This document shows positions 9,294 to 17,263 of a DNA stretch of 64,000 nt, piece by piece. The notes below the pieces were generated by a model that worked only from the letters and a program-made list of their open reading frames with translations, did not search any database and was not told the origin of the DNA. The stretch's first letter is position 1. Each line of letters opens with the position of its first letter. This DNA is from Lachnospiraceae bacterium C10 (lineage in GTDB: Bacteria > Bacillota > Clostridia > Lachnospirales > Lachnospiraceae): positions 1 through 64,000 of the forward strand of contig FMTN01000021.1 of NCBI GenBank assembly GCA_900100095.1, written 5' to 3'. Made by a program: the position numbers and the translations under genes.

Positions 9294-10415
9294 CTATCGC
9301 CAGAAGACATTTCCACCAATGTTTACACCGGAATGTCCCGTCCATGCCGCCCAGAAGTAGTAGCAGCCTCCCGTCGGATCGTATCCTGCAAGAGCAGCCC
9401 TTGCCGCACGTATCGACTGCTCGCTCAATCCGTTCCGGATCATTCGTGATATGGTCGCTGCACCCACAAACTGTCCCCGTGCCACAATAACCGATTGCAC
9501 GGTGTTCGGGAAGCGATTGCTTTTTACACGGTTCATTACAACCGCCGCAACAGCAAGCTGCCCCTGGTAGGTGGCTGCCTCATGGGATGCGATGGCCGCC
9601 AGCCAGTACACATCCGCTGTCATCGCATCTGACGCAGTCCCTGTCTGAGATACAGAGGCTTCCTGCATTTCCTTTTTTTCCTGTTCCAGCGTATTCGCCT
9701 TGCCGTAGTCCCGCTTTACTTTTACAAAATCGGCACTCACGTAGGCGTCTTCACCGGCGTATTTTACCTTGATCCAGCCATCTTCCTCCGGCTGCTCTGA
9801 TACTGCCTCCAGCTTGTCCTTTTTACTTAAGATGGTTAGAATCTCCGATGTTTCCTTCGCTTCTTTGCGCACGCGAAGTCCATCCGTTGTCACTTTGGCA
9901 ACCAGTTTACAATGTTTCTTTGCATATATCCGGGCTTCTTCTCCTACCAGCGCATATTCCGCCGATACGAATCCTTTCACATCACCTGATACTATTTCAT
10001 ACCAGCCATCCGTTTCTCCTGTGATGTTAGCCAGGTCTCCCTTATGCAACTTTCCTACAATTTCACTGGTTTCGTCAGCCTTTCTTCTGACATTTACACT
10101 GTTTTCCACATTTGCAAAGAGCCTGTTCTCCCAAGTGGTGTCCCCCTCCTCTTGGGTCACAGGATTCGATTCGTTCACTTCGACGTAATCGGCATCCTTA
10201 CGACTCAATGCATCTGCTGCATCCAATCCGTTACTGGCTGTATCAAGAAGAATTCTTGATGCACCAGCTGTTACTTTAACCTCCGGCCTCCCCTGAGCAG
10301 TTTTCTGTGCTGCAATCACCCCCTGTGGCGTACATGCTCCAATCAGCATGGTCGCTGCCATCGTCATAGCAACTGAGCGCTTCATCCCTTTTTTCAGGTT
10401 ACGGTTTGAATTCAT
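9294..10415 (-). CDS. Secreted cell-wall hydrolase with SH3 domains (SleB-type)
   Basis: A 373-residue exported protein. Its signal peptide (KRSVAMTMAATMLIGACTPQGVIAA) includes a possible lipobox LIGAC. Two bacterial SH3 repeats follow (VENSVNVRRKADETSEIVG, about 100-150, and TTDGLRVRKEAKETSEILT, about 175-225), and then a C-terminal hydrolase_2/SleB-like domain (WLAAIASHEAATYQGQ to the end). That domain includes the terminal GGCYYFWAAW. Such proteins cleave peptidoglycan during spore germination or wall turnover; with this architecture wall turnover is more likely, which is inference. The start used is MNSNRN; AAAGGA lies 12 nt upstream, a rather long spacing. The 5' leader holds a 9-bp tandem repeat. 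Confidence 0.88.
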   Translation of the reverse strand: MNSNRNLKKGMKRSVAMTMAATMLIGACTPQGVIAAQKTAQGRPEVKVTAGASRILLDTASNGLDAADALSRKDADYVEVNESNPVTQEEGDTTWENRLFANVENSVNVRRKADETSEIVGKLHKGDLANITGETDGWYEIVSGDVKGFVSAEYALVGEEARIYAKKHCKLVAKVTTDGLRVRKEAKETSEILTILSKKDKLEAVSEQPEEDGWIKVKYAGEDAYVSADFVKVKRDYGKANTLEQEKKEMQEASVSQTGTASDAMTADVYWLAAIASHEAATYQGQLAVAAVVMNRVKSNRFPNTVQSVIVARGQFVGAATISRMIRNGLSEQSIRAARAALAGYDPTGGCYYFWAAWTGHSGVNIGGNVFWR

Positions 10416-10454
10416 ACGAATTGTTTGTCCTTTCTGTAACAACAGTTTTTGTTT

Positions 10455-10516
10455 GAATAATTGTTATAATTGTTATAGTTGTCACAATTATTACATTTGT
10501 TACACCTTTGTTACGA
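10455..10516 (-). repeat. 9-bp tandem repeat in the leader of the wall hydrolase gene
   Basis: On the minus strand the units TGTAACAAA, TGTAATAAT, TGTGACAAC, TATAACAAT and TATAACAAT follow one another without gaps. A further CGTAAC lies 5 nt before the first unit. The array is downstream of the predicted transcription start. CGTAAC-AAAGG-TGTAAC is one mismatch from the WalR consensus TGTWAH-N5-TGTWAH, which controls wall hydrolases in Bacillus; the link is inference. Confidence 0.7.
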
Positions 10517-10525
10517 GTTAGTGAC

Positions 10526-10554
10526 ATTTTAGCAACTTCTTGTACCTTTGTCAA
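10526..10554 (-). promoter_or_regulatory. Promoter of the wall hydrolase gene
   Basis: Minus strand TTGACA, exactly 17 bp, TAAAAT. It gives a leader of roughly 100 nt that contains the 9-bp array. Confidence 0.8.
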
Positions 10555-10593
10555 ATTTTCTAAAAACATTCCGTTTTTACTGTAAACTCCACA

Positions 10594-10638
10594 TAAAAAG
10601 GCCGTAAAAAATGATTTGACTCATTTTTTACGACCTCT
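10594..10638 (-). terminator. Terminator of pgi
   Basis: Long hairpin CGTAAAAAATGA / TCATTTTTTACG flanked by CCT/AGG and followed on the minus strand by TTTTT. It is about 40 bp past the pgi stop. Confidence 0.8.
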
Positions 10639-10676
10639 TTCTTCTATAAAAATATAAATTTATTTCTACTATTCTC

Positions 10677-12257
10677 TTAGATATTGAGAAGAGAAGCGTA
10701 CTCTGTTAATGCTCCCTCTGTCTCCTTTGCAAGAACAGCCTTTGCAAGTGTCTTACCAAGCTGTACACCTTCCTGATCGAAGCTGTTGATGTTCCATAAG
10801 AATCCCTGGAACATTACCTTATTCTCGAAATGTGCAAGAAGTGCACCTAATGCCTTTGGCTCAACCTGCTCACCGATGATAATGGAAGATGGGCGGTTAC
10901 CCTTAAAGTTCTTATTCTTGTCCTCTGCATCCTTACCACATGCAAATGCTACGATCTGTGCTGCAACATTGGCAAGAAGCTTCTGCTGGCTTGTAGACCC
11001 CTGAATATCAACATCGTTCTCTAACTGGTTGTTCTTAAATGCGATGAACTGAAGCGGTACAATATCAGTTCCCTGATGAAGGAGCTGATAGAAGGAGTGC
11101 TGTCCGTTGGTTCCCGGCTCACCGAAAATGATTGGTCCTGTTGGATAATCCACCGGCTCTCCGAAACGGTTCACAGACTTACCGTTGGACTCCATATCAA
11201 GCTGCTGCAGGTGTGCAGGGAATCTTGAAAGTGCCTGAGAGTATGGAAGGATCGCTGTGCTTGGGAATCCGAGAACGTTTCTCTCATATACACCGATCAG
11301 CGCATCCAGCATAGCTGCATTCTGCAGTGGGTCTGCATTGGTAGCAAGCTTATCTTCCTCAGCAGCTCCTGCAAGGAAATCTGCAAACACTTCCGGTCCG
11401 AAAGCGAGAGAGAGTACTGCGCCACCTACAGCAGAAGTAGAAGAGAATCTTCCTCCGATATAATCATCCATGAAGAATGCTGCCAGGTAGTCGTCGCTCT
11501 TAGCCAACGGGCTTGTCTCACTTGTAACTGCGATCATATGCTTTGCCGGATCGAGGCCTGCCTTCTTCAGTGCATCCTTAACGAAGCTCTCATTGGTCAG
11601 AGTCTCCAGTGTTGTACCGGACTTGGATACGAGAATGAAGATTGCGTGCTCAACGTCTGTCGCATTTAATACAGCAGATGCATCATCCGGATCCACGTTG
11701 CTGATGAACTTCGCATCCATCTTGAAGGTATTGTTCTTCTTTGCCCAGTTCTCAAGTGCAAGATACATTGCTCTTGGACCAAGGTCAGATCCACCGATAC
11801 CGATCTGTACCGCTGTTGTGAACTTCTCGCCCTTTTCGTTCACGATTCTGCCTTCGTGCACGTCCTTAGCAAACTTTGCGATTCTTTCCTGCTGCTCGAT
11901 ATAGAACGCACGCTTGTTAACGCCATCTGCCTCAACATCATTGCCAAGCTGTCCACGTGTCAGCTGATGAAGAACCATGCGCTTCTCACCTGTATTTACA
12001 ACTTCACCATTGTAAAGTGCTGCAAACTTCTCGCTAAGCTCAGCTTCCTTTGCAAGCTCAACCAATGCGTTTAACACGTCCTCATTCACAGCCTTTGCTG
12101 CGTAGTTATAATGAAAGCCTGCTGCCATTGGAATTGTGTATGACTTAACACGCTTCTCGCCTGCTGCTCCTGACATCTCAGCCTTGAGATCTACTGCCTT
12201 TGTCTCGGCAAGCTTCTTATAAGATGCTAATGTATCCAGATTATTCCACTGTGTCAT
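10677..12257 (-). CDS. pgi: Glucose-6-phosphate isomerase
   Basis: Interconverts glucose-6-phosphate and fructose-6-phosphate in glycolysis. At 526 residues it contains the phosphosugar-binding segments IGIGGSDLGPRAM (about 152) and SKSGTTLETLTN (about 214), and the active-site segment GEPGTNGQHSFYQLLHQG (about 380) with the catalytic Glu and His. The ribosome binding site GGAGGTAGGGATCCATG fixes the start. It is a monocistronic unit, divergent from murG, with a terminator downstream. It links sugars released by the cellobiose module to pfkA. Confidence 0.97.
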   Translation of the reverse strand: MTQWNNLDTLASYKKLAETKAVDLKAEMSGAAGEKRVKSYTIPMAAGFHYNYAAKAVNEDVLNALVELAKEAELSEKFAALYNGEVVNTGEKRMVLHQLTRGQLGNDVEADGVNKRAFYIEQQERIAKFAKDVHEGRIVNEKGEKFTTAVQIGIGGSDLGPRAMYLALENWAKKNNTFKMDAKFISNVDPDDASAVLNATDVEHAIFILVSKSGTTLETLTNESFVKDALKKAGLDPAKHMIAVTSETSPLAKSDDYLAAFFMDDYIGGRFSSTSAVGGAVLSLAFGPEVFADFLAGAAEEDKLATNADPLQNAAMLDALIGVYERNVLGFPSTAILPYSQALSRFPAHLQQLDMESNGKSVNRFGEPVDYPTGPIIFGEPGTNGQHSFYQLLHQGTDIVPLQFIAFKNNQLENDVDIQGSTSQQKLLANVAAQIVAFACGKDAEDKNKNFKGNRPSSIIIGEQVEPKALGALLAHFENKVMFQGFLWNINSFDQEGVQLGKTLAKAVLAKETEGALTEYASLLNI

Positions 12258-12300
12258 GGATCCCTACCTCCTATTTATCATCTTTTCTGATAATTTTCAA

Positions 12301-12325
12301 AGGTGATTATAGCACATCCCTTGAC
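12301..12325 (-). promoter_or_regulatory. Candidate pgi promoter
   Basis: Minus strand extended -10 element TGCTATAAT (TATAAT at 12306-12311); the -35 hexamer is weak. It overlaps the murG promoter region on the other strand. Confidence 0.5.
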
Positions 12326-12348
12326 TTTTTTTAATGGAAATGTATTAT
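12321..12348 (+). promoter_or_regulatory. Candidate murG promoter
   Basis: TTGACT, 16-bp spacer, TATTAT on the plus strand, ending about 47 bp before the murG ATG. Confidence 0.6.
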
Positions 12349-12394
12349 GAGAACGGTTTATTTTTTTAAAAAATTACGAAAAGGAAGTCTTCCT

Positions 12395-13459
12395 ATGAAA
12401 AAAATTATACTTACCGGCGGAGGTACCGCCGGACATGTAACACCTAATATTGCCTTGATTCCGGCCCTTAAGGATGCCGGATATGAGGTTGAATACATTG
12501 GTTCCTATCACGGTATGGAGCGTGAACTGATCGAGCGTGAAGGTATTCCTTACCACGGCATCAACTCCGGAAAACTTCGTCGCTACTTCGACTGGAAAAA
12601 TTTCACCGATCCTTTCCGCGTCCTTCAGGGATATTTTCAGGCGAAAAAACTGATGCGTCGGTTAAAACCGGATATCGTCTTCAGCAAAGGTGGTTTTGTC
12701 TCTGTTCCTGTGGTCATGGCTGCCTCTGCCAAGCACATTCCAGCTATTATTCACGAGTCCGACATGACACCGGGACTTGCAAACCGTCTCGCTGTCCGCG
12801 GCGCAACCAAAGTCTGCTGCAACTTCCCGGAAACCGTGAAATACCTTCCGGAGGGCAAGGCGGTTCTCACCGGTTCCCCTATTCGTCAGGAACTGCTTCA
12901 CGGCAGCAAAGAGCTCGCCCTTTCCTTCACCGGTCTTACAGCAGATAAACCGATCCTTTTGATCATCGGCGGTTCGTTGGGTTCTGTTTTTATCAACAAT
13001 GCCGTTCGTTCTTCTCTTGATGAACTTTTAAAGACCTTCCAGATTATTCACCTCTGCGGTAAAGGCAATCTGGATGATTCTCTGACACAGAAGAAAGGCT
13101 ATGTCCAGTACGAATATATCAGCGAGGAGCTTCCGGATCTGTTTGCTGCTGCAGACCTCATCATCTCCCGTGCCGGTGCGAATGCCATTTGCGAATTGTT
13201 GGCTTTGCACAAGCCGAATATTCTCATTCCGCTTTCACGGAATGCATCCCGCGGAGATCAGATTCTCAACGCAAACTCCTTCCAGAAGCAGGGCTTCTCT
13301 TACGTTATAGAAGAGGAGGAGGTTACAGCAGAGTCTCTCTTTGCTGCGATCCATGAGGTTTACAACAACCGCGACACTTACGTCAAAGCAATGGAAGAGA
13401 GCGGACAGATGGATTCGATCCAGACCATTGTGGACCTGATTGTACAGGTTTCTAAATAA
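12395..13459 (+). CDS. murG: UDP-GlcNAc transferase MurG
   Basis: MurG transfers N-acetylglucosamine from UDP-GlcNAc to undecaprenyl-PP-MurNAc-pentapeptide, making lipid II on the inner membrane face. The 354-residue GT-B protein has the N-terminal [11 protein letters not shown] loop (about 7-17), the KGGFVSVP segment (about 90), IIGGSLGS (about 193) and the UDP-GlcNAc site [22 protein letters not shown], here quoted only in part ([11 protein letters not shown]). The start at 12395 is chosen from AAGGAAG 7 nt upstream and alignment of [10 protein letters not shown]; earlier in-frame starts have no such site. It stands alone, away from any division cluster. Confidence 0.95.
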   Translation: MKKIILTGGGTAGHVTPNIALIPALKDAGYEVEYIGSYHGMERELIEREGIPYHGINSGKLRRYFDWKNFTDPFRVLQGYFQAKKLMRRLKPDIVFSKGGFVSVPVVMAASAKHIPAIIHESDMTPGLANRLAVRGATKVCCNFPETVKYLPEGKAVLTGSPIRQELLHGSKELALSFTGLTADKPILLIIGGSLGSVFINNAVRSSLDELLKTFQIIHLCGKGNLDDSLTQKKGYVQYEYISEELPDLFAAADLIISRAGANAICELLALHKPNILIPLSRNASRGDQILNANSFQKQGFSYVIEEEEVTAESLFAAIHEVYNNRDTYVKAMEESGQMDSIQTIVDLIVQVSK

Positions 13460-13474
13460 CAGAATAAACTTCAA

Positions 13475-13520
13475 AACCGGGAGGTGGAAACGATTACGTT
13501 TCCACCTCCCGGTTGTTTTT
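13475..13520. terminator. Bidirectional terminator between murG and the chemoreceptor
   Basis: Near-perfect hairpin AACCGGGAGGTGGAAAC / GTTTCCACCTCCCGGTT with T-rich tails on both sides, between convergent genes. Confidence 0.9.
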
Positions 13521-13534
13521 GTCTTCCTATAATT

Positions 13535-15556
13535 TTATAAGGTAAAGTTTTGAATGTACTCTTGAATCTCTTTTGCTGAATCCGTCACGGTCTTCGCATT
13601 ATGGTCCACCTGGGCACTACTGCTTGCCACCTGCTCTGATGATGCAGAAAGACTCTCAACCGTTGCCGTAACTTCCTGTGTGCTTGCACTCTGTTCCTCT
13701 GCAATGGCTGCTACACTATTGGCGATGGAATCAATTTTACCAACACGACGAATCATTTCTGTTACGATATCACCGGTTCGATCCAACTGTGAGAATATAT
13801 GCTTGAATGTAACTCCTGCGTTTCCAACTGCATCAGTTCCCACCTTGATCTTTTCCATATTCTCCTGTGATTTTTCAGAAAGATGCTCAATCTGCTTCGT
13901 AACCTCTTCTATGATCTCTGAAATCTGGTTGGTTGCATTCGCACTGTCGGTTGCAAGGTTTCCGATTTCCGATGCTACCACTGCAAATCCCCGTCCGGCA
14001 TCTCCGGCACGAGAAGCCTCGATGGAAGCATTTAATGAAAGAAGATTGGTCTGATGGGCAATGCTCTTGATCATCTCAATAATAGAATTAATCTTATTGG
14101 TGGATTCTCCAACGGCTGTCACCACATCGTTCATCTCATACATGGCAGAGCTGAGATTGCTCATTCCGTTCTCTACCCGTCCCATGGCACTCTGACCTTC
14201 TCCCGCCTTAACAACGAGATCCGATACAGTTTCCTCTGTCATCTTACCCTGTTCGGTTAACTCATTCACATCTGTCGCAAGAATGGATGCATTCTCTGCA
14301 AGCTCTGTGACAGCCTTCGCCATACCTTCCATGGTTGCAGAAATCTGCGTCATAGAAGAGGACTGTTCCTTTGCCTGATTGCTCAAAGCATTCGCCTCGT
14401 TTCGGCTCTGCACGGCCTCATCGGATAACTTTTCCGTTACATCGGAAATATCCGTAAGTGCCTGATGCATACGTTGCACAAAGTTTCCCATGGAGCTGTG
14501 CATTCTTCCAACTTCATCCGATCCGCCGCCTTTTATTTCAACGGTGAAATCTCCTGTTGCAACCTGTGTAATGGTTTTTGTAATGGATGAGATCGGCTTC
14601 GTTACAAGGCGTCCAATGATAACGACAAGAATCACCGCAATGGCCGCCAAAGCAAGCACTGCAAACACGATGCTGACAATGAGAAATGCCGTCATACGGG
14701 AATACACGGTCTTTTCCGGAACGGATGTCGCCAGTTTCCAGTCAGTTCCCGGAACAGTTACAAAAACGATCTTGTATTTTATCCCGTCATAGGATCTTAC
14801 ATCCTCTACCTTACCTTCACTTTTATCCTTTAATCCAACCATCTGCTTTACAAAGCTGTCGTTGACCTGATCAAAGGTTTTTCCGTTGAATTTCTTTTTG
14901 AAGTAGGAGAGTACACTGTTCTTTGCAAAAAGCATAGCTCCGCCTGTCTTCATCGGCTTGATGGCAGATACCAGCTGAACCACACCGTCCAGATCCACGT
15001 CTACGCCTGCGACTCCTTCCCGGCCATCGCCCAGTCGGAATTTCCGTGTCATCGTCACACAGATCTTACCGGTACGGTCGTTTACATACGGTTCTCCCAG
15101 TGTAAAGGTTTCGTGGTTTATTCCTTCCTGATACCAGTCCTGCTGTGCAACAACATAATTGGCATCCGGCTGCCAACCGGAAGGATCCAGGAAATCATTA
15201 TTCTCACATCCCAGATACATTCCCTCCTTCGCCATCTCATTATAGGCGGTGGTGGCATACAGCATTTTATTGATTTCAAAAATGTTTCGTGTTCTTGATT
15301 TCTCAATGGCTTCCAGTGCAGCATCCATCTGAGAGGTCAGCTGCGTCATCGATCTTCCCAGTTCATTGGCATCCGCTTTTGACTCCTGCACTAACGCCTG
15401 CGATGAAAGGTCTGTGATGGACCATACCGCTTGTATGGACAAAAAAGAAATAATCAGTACAATCATAATAGCTGTAACCGGTAAAGTTACCGCTATCAGC
15501 TTTTGCGATATTCCAAAATTGCGCCCCAGTCTTTTGTTTGTGTTACTTTTTTTCAT
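13535..15556 (-). CDS. Methyl-accepting chemotaxis protein with dCache-type sensor
   Basis: A 673-residue membrane chemoreceptor. Transmembrane segments lie at about 23-48 and 290-318. The periplasmic-side region between them has a dCache-like pattern ([43 protein letters not shown]). A HAMP domain follows ([19 protein letters not shown]). The long cytoplasmic signalling helix bundle contains the highly conserved tip [20 protein letters not shown], with [10 protein letters not shown] just after. It should signal through CheA/CheW, none of which is in the window. The ligand cannot be told from sequence. The start at 15556 follows GGAGG by 5 nt. An intrinsic terminator abuts that ribosome binding site. 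Confidence 0.95.
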   Translation of the reverse strand: MKKSNTNKRLGRNFGISQKLIAVTLPVTAIMIVLIISFLSIQAVWSITDLSSQALVQESKADANELGRSMTQLTSQMDAALEAIEKSRTRNIFEINKMLYATTAYNEMAKEGMYLGCENNDFLDPSGWQPDANYVVAQQDWYQEGINHETFTLGEPYVNDRTGKICVTMTRKFRLGDGREGVAGVDVDLDGVVQLVSAIKPMKTGGAMLFAKNSVLSYFKKKFNGKTFDQVNDSFVKQMVGLKDKSEGKVEDVRSYDGIKYKIVFVTVPGTDWKLATSVPEKTVYSRMTAFLIVSIVFAVLALAAIAVILVVIIGRLVTKPISSITKTITQVATGDFTVEIKGGGSDEVGRMHSSMGNFVQRMHQALTDISDVTEKLSDEAVQSRNEANALSNQAKEQSSSMTQISATMEGMAKAVTELAENASILATDVNELTEQGKMTEETVSDLVVKAGEGQSAMGRVENGMSNLSSAMYEMNDVVTAVGESTNKINSIIEMIKSIAHQTNLLSLNASIEASRAGDAGRGFAVVASEIGNLATDSANATNQISEIIEEVTKQIEHLSEKSQENMEKIKVGTDAVGNAGVTFKHIFSQLDRTGDIVTEMIRRVGKIDSIANSVAAIAEEQSASTQEVTATVESLSASSEQVASSSAQVDHNAKTVTDSAKEIQEYIQNFTL

Positions 15557-15566
15557 AAATTCCTCC

Positions 15567-15608
15567 AAAAAAAAATGGGGTCAATGCCCCCTCAAAAGCA
15601 TTGACCCC
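15567..15608 (-). terminator. Intrinsic terminator abutting the chemoreceptor ribosome binding site
   Basis: Minus strand: perfect 11-bp stem GGGGTCAATGC / GCATTGACCCC, then ATTTTTTTTT, then at once GGAGG and the ATG. Any transcript that starts in the 90 bp upstream, or reads through from the HIT gene, must pass this hairpin before the gene. It could be the HIT terminator, an attenuator, or both. Confidence 0.85.
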
Positions 15609-15697
15609 TAAAAATGCTGCATTTAGAATACACGAAACAGCCGAGTTTTTCAATAAAATTATTAACTTGTCCAATTTCTTGACATCGATGACATAAA

Positions 15698-16114
15698 TCA
15701 GCTTAATTTTGCCCCAATCTCTTTGATCTCTTCTTCACTTAATCCAGGATGGGTAAAGCCAAGCAGCCCCTGATTGTTCGGTGCATCCTTGAATCGTGGA
15801 ATCAAATGAAGATGATAGTGGAACACAGACTGTCCTGCCACCTCTCCATTATTCTGGAGAATATTGAATCCATCTGCTCCAAGAACATCGGTCATCTTCT
15901 TCGCAAGCTTCTTCGCTAACGGAATAATCTTAGCCGCCTCATCATCCCCTAACTCGTAGAGGTTGGCATAGTGCTGCTTCGGAAGAATCAGAGCATGTCC
16001 CCTGCTGACAGGATCCGCATCAAGAATCACCTTAAAATCTTCATCCTCATAGATGCTGTTGGTAGGAATATCTCCGTTGGCCAGTTTACAAAAAATACAA
16101 TTGTCGTCCTTCAT
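15698..16114 (-). CDS. HIT family nucleotide hydrolase
   Basis: A 138-residue histidine-triad protein, probably hydrolysing phosphoramidates or dinucleoside phosphates such as adenosine 5'-phosphoramidate. It has the N-terminal CIFCKLANGDIP zinc-type segment (about 6-17), RGHALILPKQHYANL and the triad FHYHLHLIPRF (about 99-109) with the catalytic His. The start has GAAGGGG 5 nt upstream. Its immediate context (chemoreceptor downstream, repeat relic upstream) gives no functional hint. Confidence 0.94.
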   Translation of the reverse strand: MKDDNCIFCKLANGDIPTNSIYEDEDFKVILDADPVSRGHALILPKQHYANLYELGDDEAAKIIPLAKKLAKKMTDVLGADGFNILQNNGEVAGQSVFHYHLHLIPRFKDAPNNQGLLGFTHPGLSEEEIKEIGAKLS

Positions 16115-16139
16115 GTTGCCCCTTCTTTCTATTGGTTAA

Positions 16140-16199
16140 TGCCATGTTTATCGCAATTCATCCCACCACCTACAGAGGTGGGGGATTTCTCCGACTGAG
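16140..16199 (-). repeat. Structured repeat relic, copy 5 (different interior)
   Basis: Minus strand: TTTTAACTCAGTCGG, as in copies 2 and 3, then a different interior AGAAATCCCCCACC with a hairpin CCCACCTCTGTAGGTGGTGGG, and ATGAATTGCGATAAACATGG. No right-end palindrome is present. The interior looks to me like an end of an IS200/IS605-type element, from memory only. The first bases supply the TAA of the upstream flavodoxin/SCP2 gene. Confidence 0.55.
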
Positions 16200-17189
16200 T
16201 TAAAACGTAAAGATCTCATCCAGCATTCTAAAGTTTGCAAAAGAACCCTGTGCCGTCATCTGTCCTGTATTAAATGCCTTCTGGAACGTCATCCTTCCGG
16301 AGGTTATCGCATTCATAACACTCTCGGAAGTATGGGCAATCACATCGCCCTCGCTCTGTGGCTTATAGGAAATCTGCAACTGATCCGCATCCACCGAAAT
16401 AACAAGCGGATCCTTATGCCCGTTGATCACCAGCACATATTCTCCCTTGTAACCTTCCACACCTTTGAAGTGTGACTGAAATGCATTGATATATTCGTTG
16501 TCCCATTCCTCCTGTTGACCTCCCAGAAGATTCCGGTAGAAGGAGGAGAGCTGGATAATATCTTCCTTTTGCTGCTTCACATAATCTTCATCCGACGCAA
16601 AAGCAGAGAGCTGTTCACTTTCCTGTGGTGTCAATTCCATTGTCTGTGTACGAAGCACCGTCTTACGTACTGCCTGGTTACTTGCCGGGAGATTCTTCGT
16701 CCGCTGTGAAATCGCACGATAAAGATTCTCACTCATCTTCTCAATCACACGGTGATAATCCGGATTCTCCTTCAGCTGTGCAATTCCCTGCACATAACCG
16801 CACAGTCCGTTACAAAGCTGACCTCCAAGCATCTGCCATGCATTCTCTAAATTCAGTACCGCTTCCTTCTCTCCATAGGTTGTAGAAATAACAACCGGCT
16901 GCATGTAAATTCCTGCAATCTTATCCTTATCACCGTAGAACCAGCAGGCATCTAAAAACTGTGCCATAAAGCCGCCAATTCCAAGCCATTCTACTGTTGT
17001 TGCCAGAATAATTCCATCTGCATCCTTCAATGTCACCGGAAGCGTTGCAATCTGATTCTTATATTCATAGATATTATAACGGACTACTTCTACCCGAAGT
17101 TCTCCAAGGACCTGCTCAATCTGAGAGAGTACGTAAATCGTCGGATCGTCGATGACACCTCTGCCACCGTAATAGATATTGATTTTCAT
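16200..17189 (-). CDS. Flavodoxin/NADPH-FMN-reductase-like protein fused to SCP2-like domain
   Basis: A 329-residue soluble protein in two parts. Residues 1-180 are a flavodoxin-like fold of the NAD(P)H-dependent FMN reductase type (MKINIYYGGRG, DADGIILATTVEWLGIGGFM, QPVVISTTYGEKEAV). Residues about 225-329 form an SCP2-like hydrophobic-ligand fold (YKGEYVLVINGHKDPLVI, RMTFQKAFNTGQMTAQGS). A charged linker joins them. I infer a flavin-dependent redox or sensing role with a lipid-like ligand; no substrate is evident. The stop codon lies at the edge of repeat copy 5. The gene has its own promoter at 17235-17263 and the ribosome binding site AGGGGGAACCC. Confidence 0.75.
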   Translation of the reverse strand: MKINIYYGGRGVIDDPTIYVLSQIEQVLGELRVEVVRYNIYEYKNQIATLPVTLKDADGIILATTVEWLGIGGFMAQFLDACWFYGDKDKIAGIYMQPVVISTTYGEKEAVLNLENAWQMLGGQLCNGLCGYVQGIAQLKENPDYHRVIEKMSENLYRAISQRTKNLPASNQAVRKTVLRTQTMELTPQESEQLSAFASDEDYVKQQKEDIIQLSSFYRNLLGGQQEEWDNEYINAFQSHFKGVEGYKGEYVLVINGHKDPLVISVDADQLQISYKPQSEGDVIAHTSESVMNAITSGRMTFQKAFNTGQMTAQGSFANFRMLDEIFTF

Positions 17190-17234
17190 GGGTTCCCCCT
17201 GTTCTCAGTATTCACCATTTTCTCTATGTGTATG

Positions 17235-17263
17235 AGTATAAGATGAATCTCCAAGAAAATCAA
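17235..17263 (-). promoter_or_regulatory. Promoter of the flavodoxin/SCP2 gene
   Basis: Minus strand TTGATT, 17 bp, TATACT. The -35 element touches the stop codon of the FHA gene. Confidence 0.65.

Noticed and set aside
15557-15697. Sigma-D or c-di-GMP riboswitch upstream of the chemoreceptor
   Set aside because: Neither a TAAA-N15-GCCGATAA promoter nor conserved c-di-GMP aptamer sequence is visible in this short leader; only the terminator is supported.
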